64,000 nt of DNA from PGYR01 sp046290495 (GTDB lineage: Bacteria; Bacteroidota; Ignavibacteria; Kapaibacteriales; UBA2268). Within the stretch, counting starts at the first letter, position 1. Each line of letters begins with the position of its first letter. The stretch is from assembly GCA_046290495.1 (NCBI GenBank), contig JBKAGT010000005.1:558001-622000 (forward strand). Reading direction: 5' to 3'. The notes beneath the pieces are model-generated. The model searched no databases and was not told the origin of the DNA. It worked only from the letters and a program-made list of their open reading frames with translations. A program made the translations under genes and the position numbers. Below are positions 51,655 to 61,034 of this stretch, piece after piece.

Positions 51655-53778
51655 TTATGATTTTTTTGATTGACCAAAACTAAATGAAGATTTACCACCC
51701 TCAGATAATTGGAATTCAATTAATGTACGAGAAACTAGAATTGCAGTGAATAATGTACTAACAATACCTATCATTAGTGTAGTTGCGAATCCTCGAATTA
51801 GTCCAGTACCAACTAAAAATAGAATTACGGCTGTCATGAATGTTGTTATATTTGAGTCAAATATTGCAGACATTGCTTTACTAAACCCTTCATCAATAGC
51901 TGACCTTAATGATCTACCTTTATAAAGTTCTTCTCTAACTCTTTCAAATATTAGAATGTTTGCATCTACTGCCATACCCAATGTCAATACGATACCAGCT
52001 ATACCAGGTAGTGACAACGTACCACCCAATGATGCTAAAATAGTAAAGATAATAAGTATATTAACTATTAATGAGATATCTGCTACTAAACCAGCTCTAG
52101 AGTAATAGAACATCATAAACAATATTACTAATCCAAAAGCGAATAAAGTAGAGTTAAAACCATCTGCAATTGATTCTTCACCTAATGAAGCACCAACTAC
52201 TTTCTCTTCAATAATTTTAACAGGGGCTTTCAATGCACCAGCCTTTAATACTACTTCAAGTAAATCGGCTTCTTTAGCATTAGCCATACCAGAGATTGAA
52301 GAACTACCTCCAGTAATTTTTTGATTAACATTTGGTGCTGTATATACATTACCATCTAATACAACGGCTATTCTTTTACCAACATTTGCTCCAGTAATAG
52401 AAGCCCATTTCTCAGAACCATCTGAGTTCATAGACATGTTTACAACCCAGCCATTAGTAGTTGGATCAACATTTTTATTTGCATCTATAATTACATCACC
52501 TGTTAGTTCAGGCTCTGATTTCAAACCATAAAAGCTAAGAAATCTACCTTGAACCTTTTCGACATCAGTAGCTTCACTTTTAGCTTCGAAGGCAATTTCC
52601 ACATCAAATGGAAGTAATGATTTTATTTCAGGTCTATTTAATAAAATCTTCATTTTAGCAACAGAATCTTCATGTATTCTGAAGTGATAAACTCCTTGAG
52701 TAGGGAAGCTTTCGATATCATAACTTACTTGTTGTGATTCTGCACCTGGATTTGCAGACCAAAAGGTAGCAAACATAGTTGTAAATTGATGTTTTGAAGA
52801 ATAAAGATTTCTAGCAGCATCTTCGGAAAGTCCTTCATAAGGATTTGTTGTATCTTGCTTAGAAGTATCCTGTGCAACATCAGTTGTATCAGCAGTATCT
52901 GATTCTTCTAATTCAGCTACATCTTCATTATTATCTTCTGTTGAAGTTAGTTCTGTATCAGCTTCAGGTGCTGGAATTGGCTCAGTTTCTACAACTTCCT
53001 CATTAATTACAGCGGGTTCAGTATTTTGTGCAAGAAGTTCGTCAATTCTTTTGAATGATTTTAAAAGCTCTGCATTAGTTCTAACTAATTTGAATTCTAA
53101 TCTTGCAGTTGTTTCTAACAAATTTCTAATCTGAGACTCATCAGTCACACCAGGTAATTCAAGTAGTATCCTTCTACTACCCTGTTTTTGAATATTTGGC
53201 TCAGATACACCATATTTATCAATACGTTGTCTTATAACTTCTTGAGCTTGGTTAATTGCTCCATCAGCATTTTCTTGTAACTCTTCTATAATACTTTCAT
53301 CAGATGCATTACTAATATCACCTAAATCAAAATAAGAGATTAAAGATCTTCCTTCAGGAACAGCAATTTCTTCAAATTTACGAGCAAATATATCTACAAC
53401 AGACTCATCAGAATCTTCAGATTCTTTCTGTGTTGCTTCTAGGACTTCATCAAATACTTCGTCTAGAGCTTCTTTTTGAGCAGTTTCTTTTAATAATTTT
53501 ACTACATCCACTTCCATAGTTACATACATACCACCTTTTAAGTCTAGACCTAACTGCAAAGAGTTTTCCTTAGCACTTTGGTATTCTTCACCATGGTTCT
53601 TTTTGAATTGATTCATTATTTCTAATGAATCTGATGGAGTTTCTGCTTGTGAAGCTCTTTCAAGAGCTGCAGTTCGTTTGTCTTCTAACTGAGAATAGTT
53701 GTAAGATGGCCATAATGCAAACACTGCTGCGATAATGGGTACAACTACAATAGCTATTTTACCAAGTTTTGATTTCAA
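51655..53778 (-). CDS. secD: Protein translocase subunit SecD
   Basis: A 707-residue protein: one N-terminal TM helix, a large periplasmic P1 region (LGLDLKGGMYVTMEVD; DKYGVSEPNIQKQGSRRILLELPGV), and five C-terminal TM helices with MAVDANILIFERVREEL. Within P1 there is an acidic Asp/Glu/Thr-rich insertion (about 262-318) that standard SecD lacks. The ATG has a strong GGAGG site 5 nt away. It forms a unit with secF and a STAS gene. Confidence 0.96.
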   Translation of the reverse strand: MKSKLGKIAIVVVPIIAAVFALWPSYNYSQLEDKRTAALERASQAETPSDSLEIMNQFKKNHGEEYQSAKENSLQLGLDLKGGMYVTMEVDVVKLLKETAQKEALDEVFDEVLEATQKESEDSDESVVDIFARKFEEIAVPEGRSLISYFDLGDISNASDESIIEELQENADGAINQAQEVIRQRIDKYGVSEPNIQKQGSRRILLELPGVTDESQIRNLLETTARLEFKLVRTNAELLKSFKRIDELLAQNTEPAVINEEVVETEPIPAPEADTELTSTEDNNEDVAELEESDTADTTDVAQDTSKQDTTNPYEGLSEDAARNLYSSKHQFTTMFATFWSANPGAESQQVSYDIESFPTQGVYHFRIHEDSVAKMKILLNRPEIKSLLPFDVEIAFEAKSEATDVEKVQGRFLSFYGLKSEPELTGDVIIDANKNVDPTTNGWVVNMSMNSDGSEKWASITGANVGKRIAVVLDGNVYTAPNVNQKITGGSSSISGMANAKEADLLEVVLKAGALKAPVKIIEEKVVGASLGEESIADGFNSTLFAFGLVILFMMFYYSRAGLVADISLIVNILIIFTILASLGGTLSLPGIAGIVLTLGMAVDANILIFERVREELYKGRSLRSAIDEGFSKAMSAIFDSNITTFMTAVILFLVGTGLIRGFATTLMIGIVSTLFTAILVSRTLIEFQLSEGGKSSFSFGQSKKS

Positions 53779-53942
53779 TTAATGCCTCCGAGTATTTATC
53801 TCGTTATATCTTTATATTATAAATTTTGTGAAAAGTACAAGCACGAATATAAGTGATTGATATTAAAATTCAAATGAATTAAAATCATTTTTTTTCAACT
53901 ATTACCTATATATGATTATTAATTAGACAATAATAAGTCTAA

Positions 53943-55451
53943 TTAGAGAGAAAACGTCGCATTCGGGCCAATTGGCAGTTCAAACAAATACCACACTACA
54001 AGTAGTAAAGTCCACGATAGAAATAGCGCTACTGAAAATGGCAATAATGATGAAATTAGCTCACCCATAGTAATATCCTTCTTGAACTTCTGTGCAAATA
54101 CAATTAATAATGGAAAATAAGGTAGAAGTGGTGTAATCATATTTGTAGTACTATCCCCTATTCTATATATCAACTGAGTACCCTCTGGCGTTATCCCTAA
54201 TATCATCAACATAGGTACAAACACAGGTGCCAAGATTGCCCATTTTGCTGAAGCACTAGATATTGATAAGTTTAATAACATACTAAAAATTAGAAAACAC
54301 ACTAGAAGAGGTAGCCCCGAAAGTCCTAAATTAGAGATGAATTCAGCTCCATTGACAGCTATAACTATATCCAAATCGGACCAACTAAAATAATGTAGGA
54401 ACTGACCAGCAGCGAATGCAATTACTATATATGAAGCCATTGTACCCATACCGGAATTTAGCATATTTACAATATCATCAAGAGATTGGATTGTTCCAGA
54501 TATTCTACCGTATACTAATCCTGGAATAAAGAACATAATTACAATTATTGGGATTATACTTTTAAACAGATATGTTAAATCACCTGACGAATCTTTAAAT
54601 AGAGATTCATTTGGTACAGACAATACTGCTAGAACTACTACCAAAAGTGTGAATACTAAATATGATATTAGTAAACCCTTCTTATTAATTTCAAATTTTT
54701 GATCGCTTTCTTCATTATCTTTATTGTAATTTGACCAATCGCCCAATCTTGGTTCTACTATTTTGTTGTTGACTAAAGTACAAACTAAAGAAACCAAAAA
54801 AGTAGAGACAATCATGAAGTAATAGTTAGCTGTTGGAAATACATTATACTCCGTATTCATAGTTAGCGCAGCACTATGGGTAAGTTCAGAAAGTAATGGA
54901 TCAAGTGCTGTAACTAACAGATTAGCAGAAAAACCACCATTTATAGCAGCAAATGATGTTATTACACCTGCAAGTGGGTTTTTACCAATAGCTTTGTAAG
55001 TTAGACCGGCTAGTGGGGGTAGTACTATTAAGCCAGCATCTGCTATTAGACTGCTATTTACTGAAACAAATACAATGGTGAACACAATTAAATTCTCTGG
55101 TACTTTTGAAATAGTATATCTCAATGTAGCCTCAAATAAGCCTGACTTTTCTGCTATTACAATCCCAAACATAGTTGCTAATACTACACCTAGAGGTGGA
55201 AAGTTAATGAAGTTTTTAACCATTGACGTAAAGACTTCTCTTATTCCATCTGTAGATAATATGCTTTTCACCTCAATCAACTCATCAGTCACAGGGTGAA
55301 TTGCTGAAAAGCCCATCACATTGCCAATTACAGATAAAATAATTGTAAATAATGCTAAGATTAAGAAAAGAAAGAAAGGATTTGGTAATTTGTCAGATAC
55401 TTTTTCGACAAATTTTAAAAATCTGAATATAATACTGTTGCCATTTTTCAT
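53943..55451 (-). CDS. AbgT family transporter
   Basis: A 502-residue membrane protein starting at the Met at 55451 (MKNGNSIIFRFLKFVEKVSDKLPNPF), matching the family's N-terminus; a Met 15 codons upstream would overlap the divergent glycosyltransferase gene. About 11 TM helices plus two hairpin loops are expected. Family landmarks: GVVLATMFGIVIAEKSGL, GGFSANLLVTALDPLL, SWSDLDIVIAVNGA and NMITPLLPYFPLL. Characterised members import p-aminobenzoyl-glutamate or export sulfonamides; the substrate here is unknown. Transcription of secD begins downstream after a 164-bp AT-rich spacer. Confidence 0.9.
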   Translation of the reverse strand: MKNGNSIIFRFLKFVEKVSDKLPNPFFLFLILALFTIILSVIGNVMGFSAIHPVTDELIEVKSILSTDGIREVFTSMVKNFINFPPLGVVLATMFGIVIAEKSGLFEATLRYTISKVPENLIVFTIVFVSVNSSLIADAGLIVLPPLAGLTYKAIGKNPLAGVITSFAAINGGFSANLLVTALDPLLSELTHSAALTMNTEYNVFPTANYYFMIVSTFLVSLVCTLVNNKIVEPRLGDWSNYNKDNEESDQKFEINKKGLLISYLVFTLLVVVLAVLSVPNESLFKDSSGDLTYLFKSIIPIIVIMFFIPGLVYGRISGTIQSLDDIVNMLNSGMGTMASYIVIAFAAGQFLHYFSWSDLDIVIAVNGAEFISNLGLSGLPLLVCFLIFSMLLNLSISSASAKWAILAPVFVPMLMILGITPEGTQLIYRIGDSTTNMITPLLPYFPLLIVFAQKFKKDITMGELISSLLPFSVALFLSWTLLLVVWYLFELPIGPNATFSL

Positions 55452-55477
55452 CTGGTCAATATAGTCAAATTGTAATA

Positions 55478-56374
55478 ATGAACGAAAATATTTCAATAAT
55501 TATAATCTCTTACAATTCTAAGGAATATGTCATAGATTGTATAAAATCAATAATTTATACATGCTATGACTTTATACCTGAAATAATAGTTGTTGATAAT
55601 AATTCGTCTGACAATTCAGTTGAGGTAGTTGAGAAATTATTTCCTGATGTTGTATTAGTTAAGAATAAAGAAAATTATGGCTATGCAAAAGCAATTAACA
55701 TTGGTGTAGAAAATGCAACTGGTGATTTTCTAATACTATCGAATGCTGATGTAATATATAGGAAGGATTCTATACAAACACTTGTCAATCATGTTGTAGC
55801 AAATACTAATTCAATTTGTGGACCTCAACAGATATTTCCTGATGGCAAATTTCAACGCTCATTTGGTTATTTTCCTTCTATCAAAAGAGCAATTTATGAT
55901 GTATTTGGATTTACTAAATTTGTACAGATCAGAAAGAAAAATGGATTCGAGAAAGGAATTCATAAACCATATGAAGTTGAGTATATCGATGGCGCAATCC
56001 TATGCACTAACAGATATATATTCAACTACTTAAAAGGATTTGATGAGGATTACTTCTTCTACTCTGAAGAAGTAGATTTTTGCTATAAAGCTCAGATGAA
56101 AGAAATAGAATGTACTATAGTACCAGGTAGTGTAGTTGTTCATCATCGTGGTGGATCGCAAGAAAACAAAGGTATGAGTTATAAAAGCATAGAAATGCTG
56201 ATCAAAGCCGAAAAGATGTTTTTGAAAAAACATAAAAGTGAGTTCGAAAGTAATGCTTACTTTACATTGGAATTAATTTATTTTAAATTACTTACTTTAC
56301 TTTACTCATTATCAGGTAGAAAAGAAAAAAGTGAAAACTGTAAGCTTTATGTAAAAGCTATTAAGAATAGATGA
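55478..56374 (+). CDS. Glycosyltransferase family 2 (rhamnosyltransferase-like)
   Basis: A 298-residue GT-A enzyme. It begins right at the nucleotide-binding fold (SIIIISYNSKEYV), has VVDNNSSDNSVEVV, the DxD-position SNADV and the acceptor-side motif DEDYFFYSEEVDFCYKAQ typical of WbbL-like rhamnosyltransferases. A basic C-terminal tail follows. It probably adds a sugar to a lipid-linked surface glycan. It diverges from the AbgT transporter with only 26 bp between starts, and a second transferase gene begins 7 bp after its end. Confidence 0.9.
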   Translation: MNENISIIIISYNSKEYVIDCIKSIIYTCYDFIPEIIVVDNNSSDNSVEVVEKLFPDVVLVKNKENYGYAKAINIGVENATGDFLILSNADVIYRKDSIQTLVNHVVANTNSICGPQQIFPDGKFQRSFGYFPSIKRAIYDVFGFTKFVQIRKKNGFEKGIHKPYEVEYIDGAILCTNRYIFNYLKGFDEDYFFYSEEVDFCYKAQMKEIECTIVPGSVVVHHRGGSQENKGMSYKSIEMLIKAEKMFLKKHKSEFESNAYFTLELIYFKLLTLLYSLSGRKEKSENCKLYVKAIKNR

Positions 56375-56381
56375 GAACAAA

Positions 56382-57206
56382 ATGAAATACGATTTAGTTA
56401 TTGCATATAGAATTTATCCATTGGTATCGAAAGTTGTTGCTTTCCATCAGGAGGATAAATATGAATTATCAAGAGTGTGTTTAGAATCTTTTTATAAAGC
56501 AGTTAAAAGGGTAAATGCATATATATATATAATACTTGATGGGTGCCCTCCTGAATACAAGTCTCTATTTGAAGATACTTTAGTGGGAATAGATTATGAA
56601 TTTATAGAAAAAGACGGTATTGGTAATGCTAGAACTTTTGATTTGCAAATGGATTTACTACTAAATCAAGATAAAAGTGAGAATATTTATTTCGCGGAAG
56701 ATGATTATTTCTATCTAGAAGATGCTTTTGAAGTTCTTATGAGTGCAGCTGGTACTGATGGAGTTGATTTTTTAACGCCATATGATCATCCAGACTCTTA
56801 TAATACGGAATTTCATAATTATAAAAAGGTGTACAGAGAGATTAATGGTAACAAGTGGGTAAATTGTTCGAGCACGACTATGACATTTATGACTACAAAG
56901 AAAGTCTTAAGAGAAACTAAGCATATCTTTGATACATATACAAGACGAAATTTTGATGCATCGCTATGGCTATCATTGACTAAGCTTAACGCATTCAATT
57001 TAGCACTAATAATAAAGTTATTGTTTACTAATTTCCCTTTCTTCAAGTTTTACCTTAAAATGATTTACTTCACTACTCCACAACTATTCTTTGGAAAGAA
57101 AAGATTATTGCTACAAGCTGTACCCGCTAGAGCAACTCACATAGAAAAAGATTTTCTATCAAGAGATGTTGATTGGTACAAGGAATTTGAAAAATATGGT
57201 TGCTAA
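56382..57206 (+). CDS. Glycosyltransferase-like protein (GT-A fold, unassigned)
   Basis: A 274-residue protein. It opens LVIAYRIYPLVSKV and has a nucleotide-diphosphosugar-transferase-like pattern: YIYIILDGCPPEY (strand and loop), a DxD-like acidic cluster in YFAEDDYFYLEDA, then DFLTPYDHPDSYNTEFH and CSSTTMTFMTTKK. Two hydrophobic stretches at about 205-235 could be amphipathic or membrane-associated. I do not recognise an exact family. Its stop overlaps the amidohydrolase start by 11 bp, and it follows the GT2 gene by 7 bp. Confidence 0.7.
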   Translation: MKYDLVIAYRIYPLVSKVVAFHQEDKYELSRVCLESFYKAVKRVNAYIYIILDGCPPEYKSLFEDTLVGIDYEFIEKDGIGNARTFDLQMDLLLNQDKSENIYFAEDDYFYLEDAFEVLMSAAGTDGVDFLTPYDHPDSYNTEFHNYKKVYREINGNKWVNCSSTTMTFMTTKKVLRETKHIFDTYTRRNFDASLWLSLTKLNAFNLALIIKLLFTNFPFFKFYLKMIYFTTPQLFFGKKRLLLQAVPARATHIEKDFLSRDVDWYKEFEKYGC

Positions 57207-58686
57207 AAAGCTCAAAATCTCTATTGAGAATTATAAGATAATTGAAGTTGAAGAGTCAGACACTACATCCATTATTATCAATGGGATAGAGAATAAATAT
57301 GATGGGTTTATTTTACCTGGGATAGTAGATGCTCATGCTCATATTATCGGCCTAGGTGAAAATCTGAATACAATTAGATTAGAAAAAGCCAGAAGCAAAG
57401 AAGAAGTATTAGAGATGATTTCTGAGATACAAATTAATGATGGTTGGATAACTGGAAGAGGTTGGAATGAGGAATTATGGGAAAATAAAAATATATCTAA
57501 ACATGATTTAGATTTAATTAATTCTAATGTACCGATTTTTCTTGTCAGAGTAGATGGACACGCTGCTTGGGTAAACACAAAAGCATTAGAATTATCTGGT
57601 ATAAGTGCTGATACCATTGATCCTGATGGTGGAAGTATTTTGAAAGATAATTCTGGTAACCCCAATGGGATATTGCTAGATAACGCAATGGAGTTAGTAA
57701 GAGATAATATACCACCAAGATCAATAGAATTAACTAAGAAATATATTCTAGACGCGTGTAATGAGTGTAAAAGAAATGGTATAGTAGAAGTGCACGATAT
57801 GGATGTTCATTTAGAAGATTTGCCTGCTTACAAAGAATTAGATACTGAAAATAAACTACCAATTAGATTAATACAGTATATTAGAGGGTTTGATGATGAA
57901 TATAAAACATATCAACCAAAACCTTACCACGGGAATAATCTGATAATTAAAGGGCTGAAATTCTATGCAGATGGTGCTTTAGGTAGTCGCGGTGCACTGA
58001 TGATAGAAAGCTATAACGACAAAGATACTAAGGGTTTAGAGTTAATATCTGCCAATGATTTAGCAGATAAAGCCGAAGTAGGATGTAAAAATGGTTGGGA
58101 CATAGCAGTACATGCAATTGGTGATAAAGCAAACAGAAATGTATTAGATGCATACACGGAGTTAAGGAAAAAAGGGTATAAAAATATTCTAAGAGTCGAA
58201 CACTCGCAATTAATAAATGAAGAGGACTTGGAAAGGTTTCAAGAACTAAATGTTTTTGCAAGTGTCCAACCAATTCATTGTACATCAGATAAAAAAATGG
58301 CCATTCAGAGATTAGGTGTAAACTATAAGTATCCTTATCCATGGAAAAGCTTACTAAAAAGGGGTGCAAACTTAATAGCTGGTTCAGACTTCCCTATCGA
58401 ATCACACAATCCTTTTTTAGGAATTGATTCTTTCATTAGCAGAATTCCTTTGGATGAAAATCATACATGGCAACCAGAAGAAACAATATCAATATCAGAA
58501 GCGATAGAAGCATATTGCTTCACCCCTCATACAGCCAGTGGTGTAGGTACGGATAGATGTGGTATAAAAGTTGGGAATTTTGCAAATCTATGTGTTATCA
58601 ATCACAACTTCACAGACAATAAAGAAATCAAATCTACAGAAGTTTTAGCCACCATAACAGACGGGAAGTTAACTAACTACCTATAA
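57196..58686 (+). CDS. Amidohydrolase family protein (YtcJ-like)
   Basis: A 496-residue protein starting at the ATG at 57196, with AAGGAA about 10 nt upstream; an ATG 10 codons earlier lies within the previous gene. Metal-binding landmarks: GFILPGIVDAHAHI (HxH), YADGALGSRGA, AVHAIGDKANRNVLDAY, LRVEHSQLI and LIAGSDFPIESHNP (Asp). The layout matches YtcJ/exoenzyme-regulatory-type amidohydrolases, which act on amide or N-acyl bonds; substrate unknown. Being fused into a glycosyltransferase run is unusual and may be chance. Confidence 0.87.
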   Translation: MVAKKLKISIENYKIIEVEESDTTSIIINGIENKYDGFILPGIVDAHAHIIGLGENLNTIRLEKARSKEEVLEMISEIQINDGWITGRGWNEELWENKNISKHDLDLINSNVPIFLVRVDGHAAWVNTKALELSGISADTIDPDGGSILKDNSGNPNGILLDNAMELVRDNIPPRSIELTKKYILDACNECKRNGIVEVHDMDVHLEDLPAYKELDTENKLPIRLIQYIRGFDDEYKTYQPKPYHGNNLIIKGLKFYADGALGSRGALMIESYNDKDTKGLELISANDLADKAEVGCKNGWDIAVHAIGDKANRNVLDAYTELRKKGYKNILRVEHSQLINEEDLERFQELNVFASVQPIHCTSDKKMAIQRLGVNYKYPYPWKSLLKRGANLIAGSDFPIESHNPFLGIDSFISRIPLDENHTWQPEETISISEAIEAYCFTPHTASGVGTDRCGIKVGNFANLCVINHNFTDNKEIKSTEVLATITDGKLTNYL

Positions 58687-58689
58687 AAC

Positions 58690-58720
58690 TTTGTAATTAT
58701 AATAATTATTGTTAATTTTG
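58690..58720 (+). promoter_or_regulatory. Bacteroidota-type promoter for rpsA
   Basis: TTTG, 19 nt, TAATTTTG: full matches to both boxes. Transcription would start near 58725, about 90 nt before the rpsA ATG. Confidence 0.65.
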
Positions 58721-58722
58721 TG

Positions 58723-58749
58723 TCCTTTGCTTCGGCGAAGAAGTAAGGA
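58723..58749 (+). promoter_or_regulatory. 5' hairpin in the rpsA leader
   Basis: TCCTT / AAGGA enclosing CTTC / GAAG (or an alternative GC-UUCG-GC tetraloop). It falls at the expected 5' end of the rpsA mRNA, and could stabilise it or serve S1 autoregulation. No T run, so not a terminator. Confidence 0.4.
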
Positions 58750-58816
58750 ATGCAATAATCAGTTAATTTATTGACATTCATTTGTTTAACTAAATTTTAT
58801 TTTTTTGGAGAGCTAA

Positions 58817-60841
58817 ATGGCAGAAAATGCTGTGAACGAATCACAAAAAAACGAAGAAGTAGCTAACGTACAAGAACAAGCTGCTTCTGCACCTAAGAAG
58901 AGTGACAAACCTACTGTTACTGAACTTATGGAGAAAGGATTTGATAGTTTTTTAGACTTAGATGACGACAAGTACGGTGAAATGGCGTCAGGGTCTGTAA
59001 TCGAAATCAAAGAAGATGAATTAGTCGAAGGTAAGATCGTAGAGATTACTAAAGACGAAGTTCATGTTGATATTGGGTTCAAATCCGTTGGTATTATTCC
59101 AAGAGCTGAATTAATAGGTTCAGAGAATTATGAGGTTGGTCAACAATTAGACGTATTTATTGAAAATATTGAAGATTCGGGTGGCAATCTAATTTTATCC
59201 AGAAGACGTGCAGACTTTATGAAGATCTGGGACGACATTATGGATATGTATGAGAATAGCAAAGTAACAACTGTTAACATCCTAAGAAGAATCAAAGGTG
59301 GTATGGTAGTTGATTTGATGGGAATCGAGGCATTTTTACCTGGTTCACAAATCGACGTTAGACCTGTCAGAGATTTTGATGCATGGGTTGGTAACGACAT
59401 TGAAGTTAAAGTTGTAAAAGTAAATCACCCTAATGAGAACGTAGTAGTATCGCACAAAGTATTACTAGAAGAGCAATTAGCTGAACAAAGAGACGAAATC
59501 ATGTCTAACTTAGAGAAAGGTTTGGTACTAGAAGGTACTGTAAAAGCTATCTCTGATTTCGGTGTATTCGTTGATTTGGGTGGTGTTGATGGTCTAGTTC
59601 ACATTACTGATTTATCTTGGGGTCGTGTTTCGCACCCTTCTGAAGTAGTTGACTTAGATGAGACTGTAAAAGTAGTTATCTTAGATTACGACAGAGAAAG
59701 AAAGAGAATATCATTAGGTATGAAGCAGCTTACTGAACATCCTTGGGAAAGTATTGGTGCTAAATACGAAGAAGGTACTAAAGTAACTGGTAAAGTAGTA
59801 AGCTTAACTGATTATGGTGCTTTCATTGAGATTGAAAAAGGTATAGAAGGATTGATTCACATTAGTGAAATGAGCTGGACTCAGCACATCAAGCACCCTT
59901 CTCAAATGGTTTCTATGGGACAAGAAGTAGAAGCTGTAGTACTTAACATAGATAAAGATGATAAGAAATTAGCCCTAGGAATGAAGCAATTAGAGCCAGA
60001 TCCATGGGAAGATTTGATGAAGAAATATCCAGTTGACTCTAAGCACGAAGGTATCGTTAGAAACTTAACTAACTTTGGTGTATTCGTAGAGTTAGAGCCA
60101 GGTGTAGATGGTTTAGTTCACATAAGTGACTTATCTTGGACTAAGAAAATCCGCCACCCTGGAGAATTCGTCAAGAAAAATGACAAATTAGAAGTAACTG
60201 TACTTAGCATTGACTCTGATCAAAGAAGAATTGCTTTAGGTCACAAACAAGTATTAGACAACCCTTGGGATACTTTCGAGAATTCTTATGGTGTTGACTC
60301 TGAAACTGAAGCTAAGATTGAAAGAATTATAGAAAAAGGTGTTATCGTTGAATTACCTGACGGTGTTGACGGTTTCGTTCCAGTTTCTCAATTGTCTTTC
60401 GCTCCAGTTAAAACTATCAGCGATTACTTCAAGCCAGGTGATTTATTACCTTTGAGAGTTGTTGAATTTGACAAAGAATCTAAGAAAATTGTATTGTCTG
60501 TAGTGGAAGCACTAAGACACAAACAAGCAGATGAAATTGAAGCTTACAACAAGAAGCACCCAGTTCCAAATGCTGAGAAATACACTTTAGAATCTGTTCA
60601 ACAAGCAACTCCTGAAGAAATTGAAGATTTCTTAAGAGAAACTTCTGTTCTTAATAGCAACACTGTTGAGTCTAAATCAAAAGACAAACCAGAGGCTAAG
60701 AAAGAAGAAAAAGCTGAAGAGCCGAAAGAAGAAGCTAAGGAAGAAGTAAAAGAAGAGCCAAAAGAGGAAGAAGTAGCTGACACTGAAGATGCTGAAGAAT
60801 CAGCTGAAGCAGAAGAAGAAACTAAATCTGAAGAAGAATAA
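58817..60841 (+). CDS. rpsA: 30S ribosomal protein S1, six S1 domains with acidic tail
   Basis: A 674-residue protein with six OB-fold S1 repeats: the first two divergent (VEGKIVEITKDEVHVDIGFKSV; NILRRIKGGMVVDLMGIEAF), the next four typical (FGVFVDLGGVDGLVHITDLSW; YGAFIEIEKGIEGLIHISEMSW; FGVFVELEPGVDGLVHISDLSW; KGVIVELPDGVDGFVPVSQ). The C-terminal 65 residues are Lys/Glu/Ala-rich low complexity. The N-terminal 45 residues form a polar lead. S1 binds mRNA and unfolds it on the 30S. It has a GGAG site 7 nt before ATG, its own promoter and its own terminator. Confidence 0.97.
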   Translation: MAENAVNESQKNEEVANVQEQAASAPKKSDKPTVTELMEKGFDSFLDLDDDKYGEMASGSVIEIKEDELVEGKIVEITKDEVHVDIGFKSVGIIPRAELIGSENYEVGQQLDVFIENIEDSGGNLILSRRRADFMKIWDDIMDMYENSKVTTVNILRRIKGGMVVDLMGIEAFLPGSQIDVRPVRDFDAWVGNDIEVKVVKVNHPNENVVVSHKVLLEEQLAEQRDEIMSNLEKGLVLEGTVKAISDFGVFVDLGGVDGLVHITDLSWGRVSHPSEVVDLDETVKVVILDYDRERKRISLGMKQLTEHPWESIGAKYEEGTKVTGKVVSLTDYGAFIEIEKGIEGLIHISEMSWTQHIKHPSQMVSMGQEVEAVVLNIDKDDKKLALGMKQLEPDPWEDLMKKYPVDSKHEGIVRNLTNFGVFVELEPGVDGLVHISDLSWTKKIRHPGEFVKKNDKLEVTVLSIDSDQRRIALGHKQVLDNPWDTFENSYGVDSETEAKIERIIEKGVIVELPDGVDGFVPVSQLSFAPVKTISDYFKPGDLLPLRVVEFDKESKKIVLSVVEALRHKQADEIEAYNKKHPVPNAEKYTLESVQQATPEEIEDFLRETSVLNSNTVESKSKDKPEAKKEEKAEEPKEEAKEEVKEEPKEEEVADTEDAEESAEAEEETKSEEE

Positions 60842-60864
60842 TCTTTTACAATTAGCTTAAGATT

Positions 60865-60903
60865 ACAAAGCCGAATTACTTAATTGTAATTCGGCTTTTT
60901 TTG
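60865..60903 (+). terminator. Terminator after rpsA
   Basis: Perfect 13-bp stem AAAGCCGAATTAC / GTAATTCGGCTTT with a 6-nt loop, followed by further T residues on the plus strand. Confidence 0.93.
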
Positions 60904-60973
60904 ATTAATAAGAAAAAATAAAATTTACATCTTTCTCCCCAATCATCTAAAGTAAATTCTTAAAAATATATAT

Positions 60974-61008
60974 AGAAAAAAAACCGAGCTTCTTTTCAAA
61001 AGCTCGGT
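60974..61008 (-). terminator. Terminator after the PfpI-type gene
   Basis: Stem ACCGAGCTT / AAGCTCGGT with an 8-nt loop, followed on the minus strand by seven T. It faces the rpsA terminator 70 bp away. Confidence 0.9.
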
Positions 61009-61034
61009 CTAGTTAATCTAGAATTAAGTTAAGA

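Noticed and set aside
53779..53942. AT-rich gap between abgT and secD with AATTCA / TGAATT inverted repeat
   Set aside because: Six-bp AT-rich arms are expected by chance at this composition; no T-tailed terminator or full promoter match was found.
55452..55496. Upstream ATG extension of the AbgT transporter
   Set aside because: It overlaps the divergent glycosyltransferase gene and the downstream Met matches the family's N-terminus.
58028..58369. A 113-codon minus-strand frame within the amidohydrolase gene
   Set aside because: Antisense shadow of a well-supported gene with no start signal.
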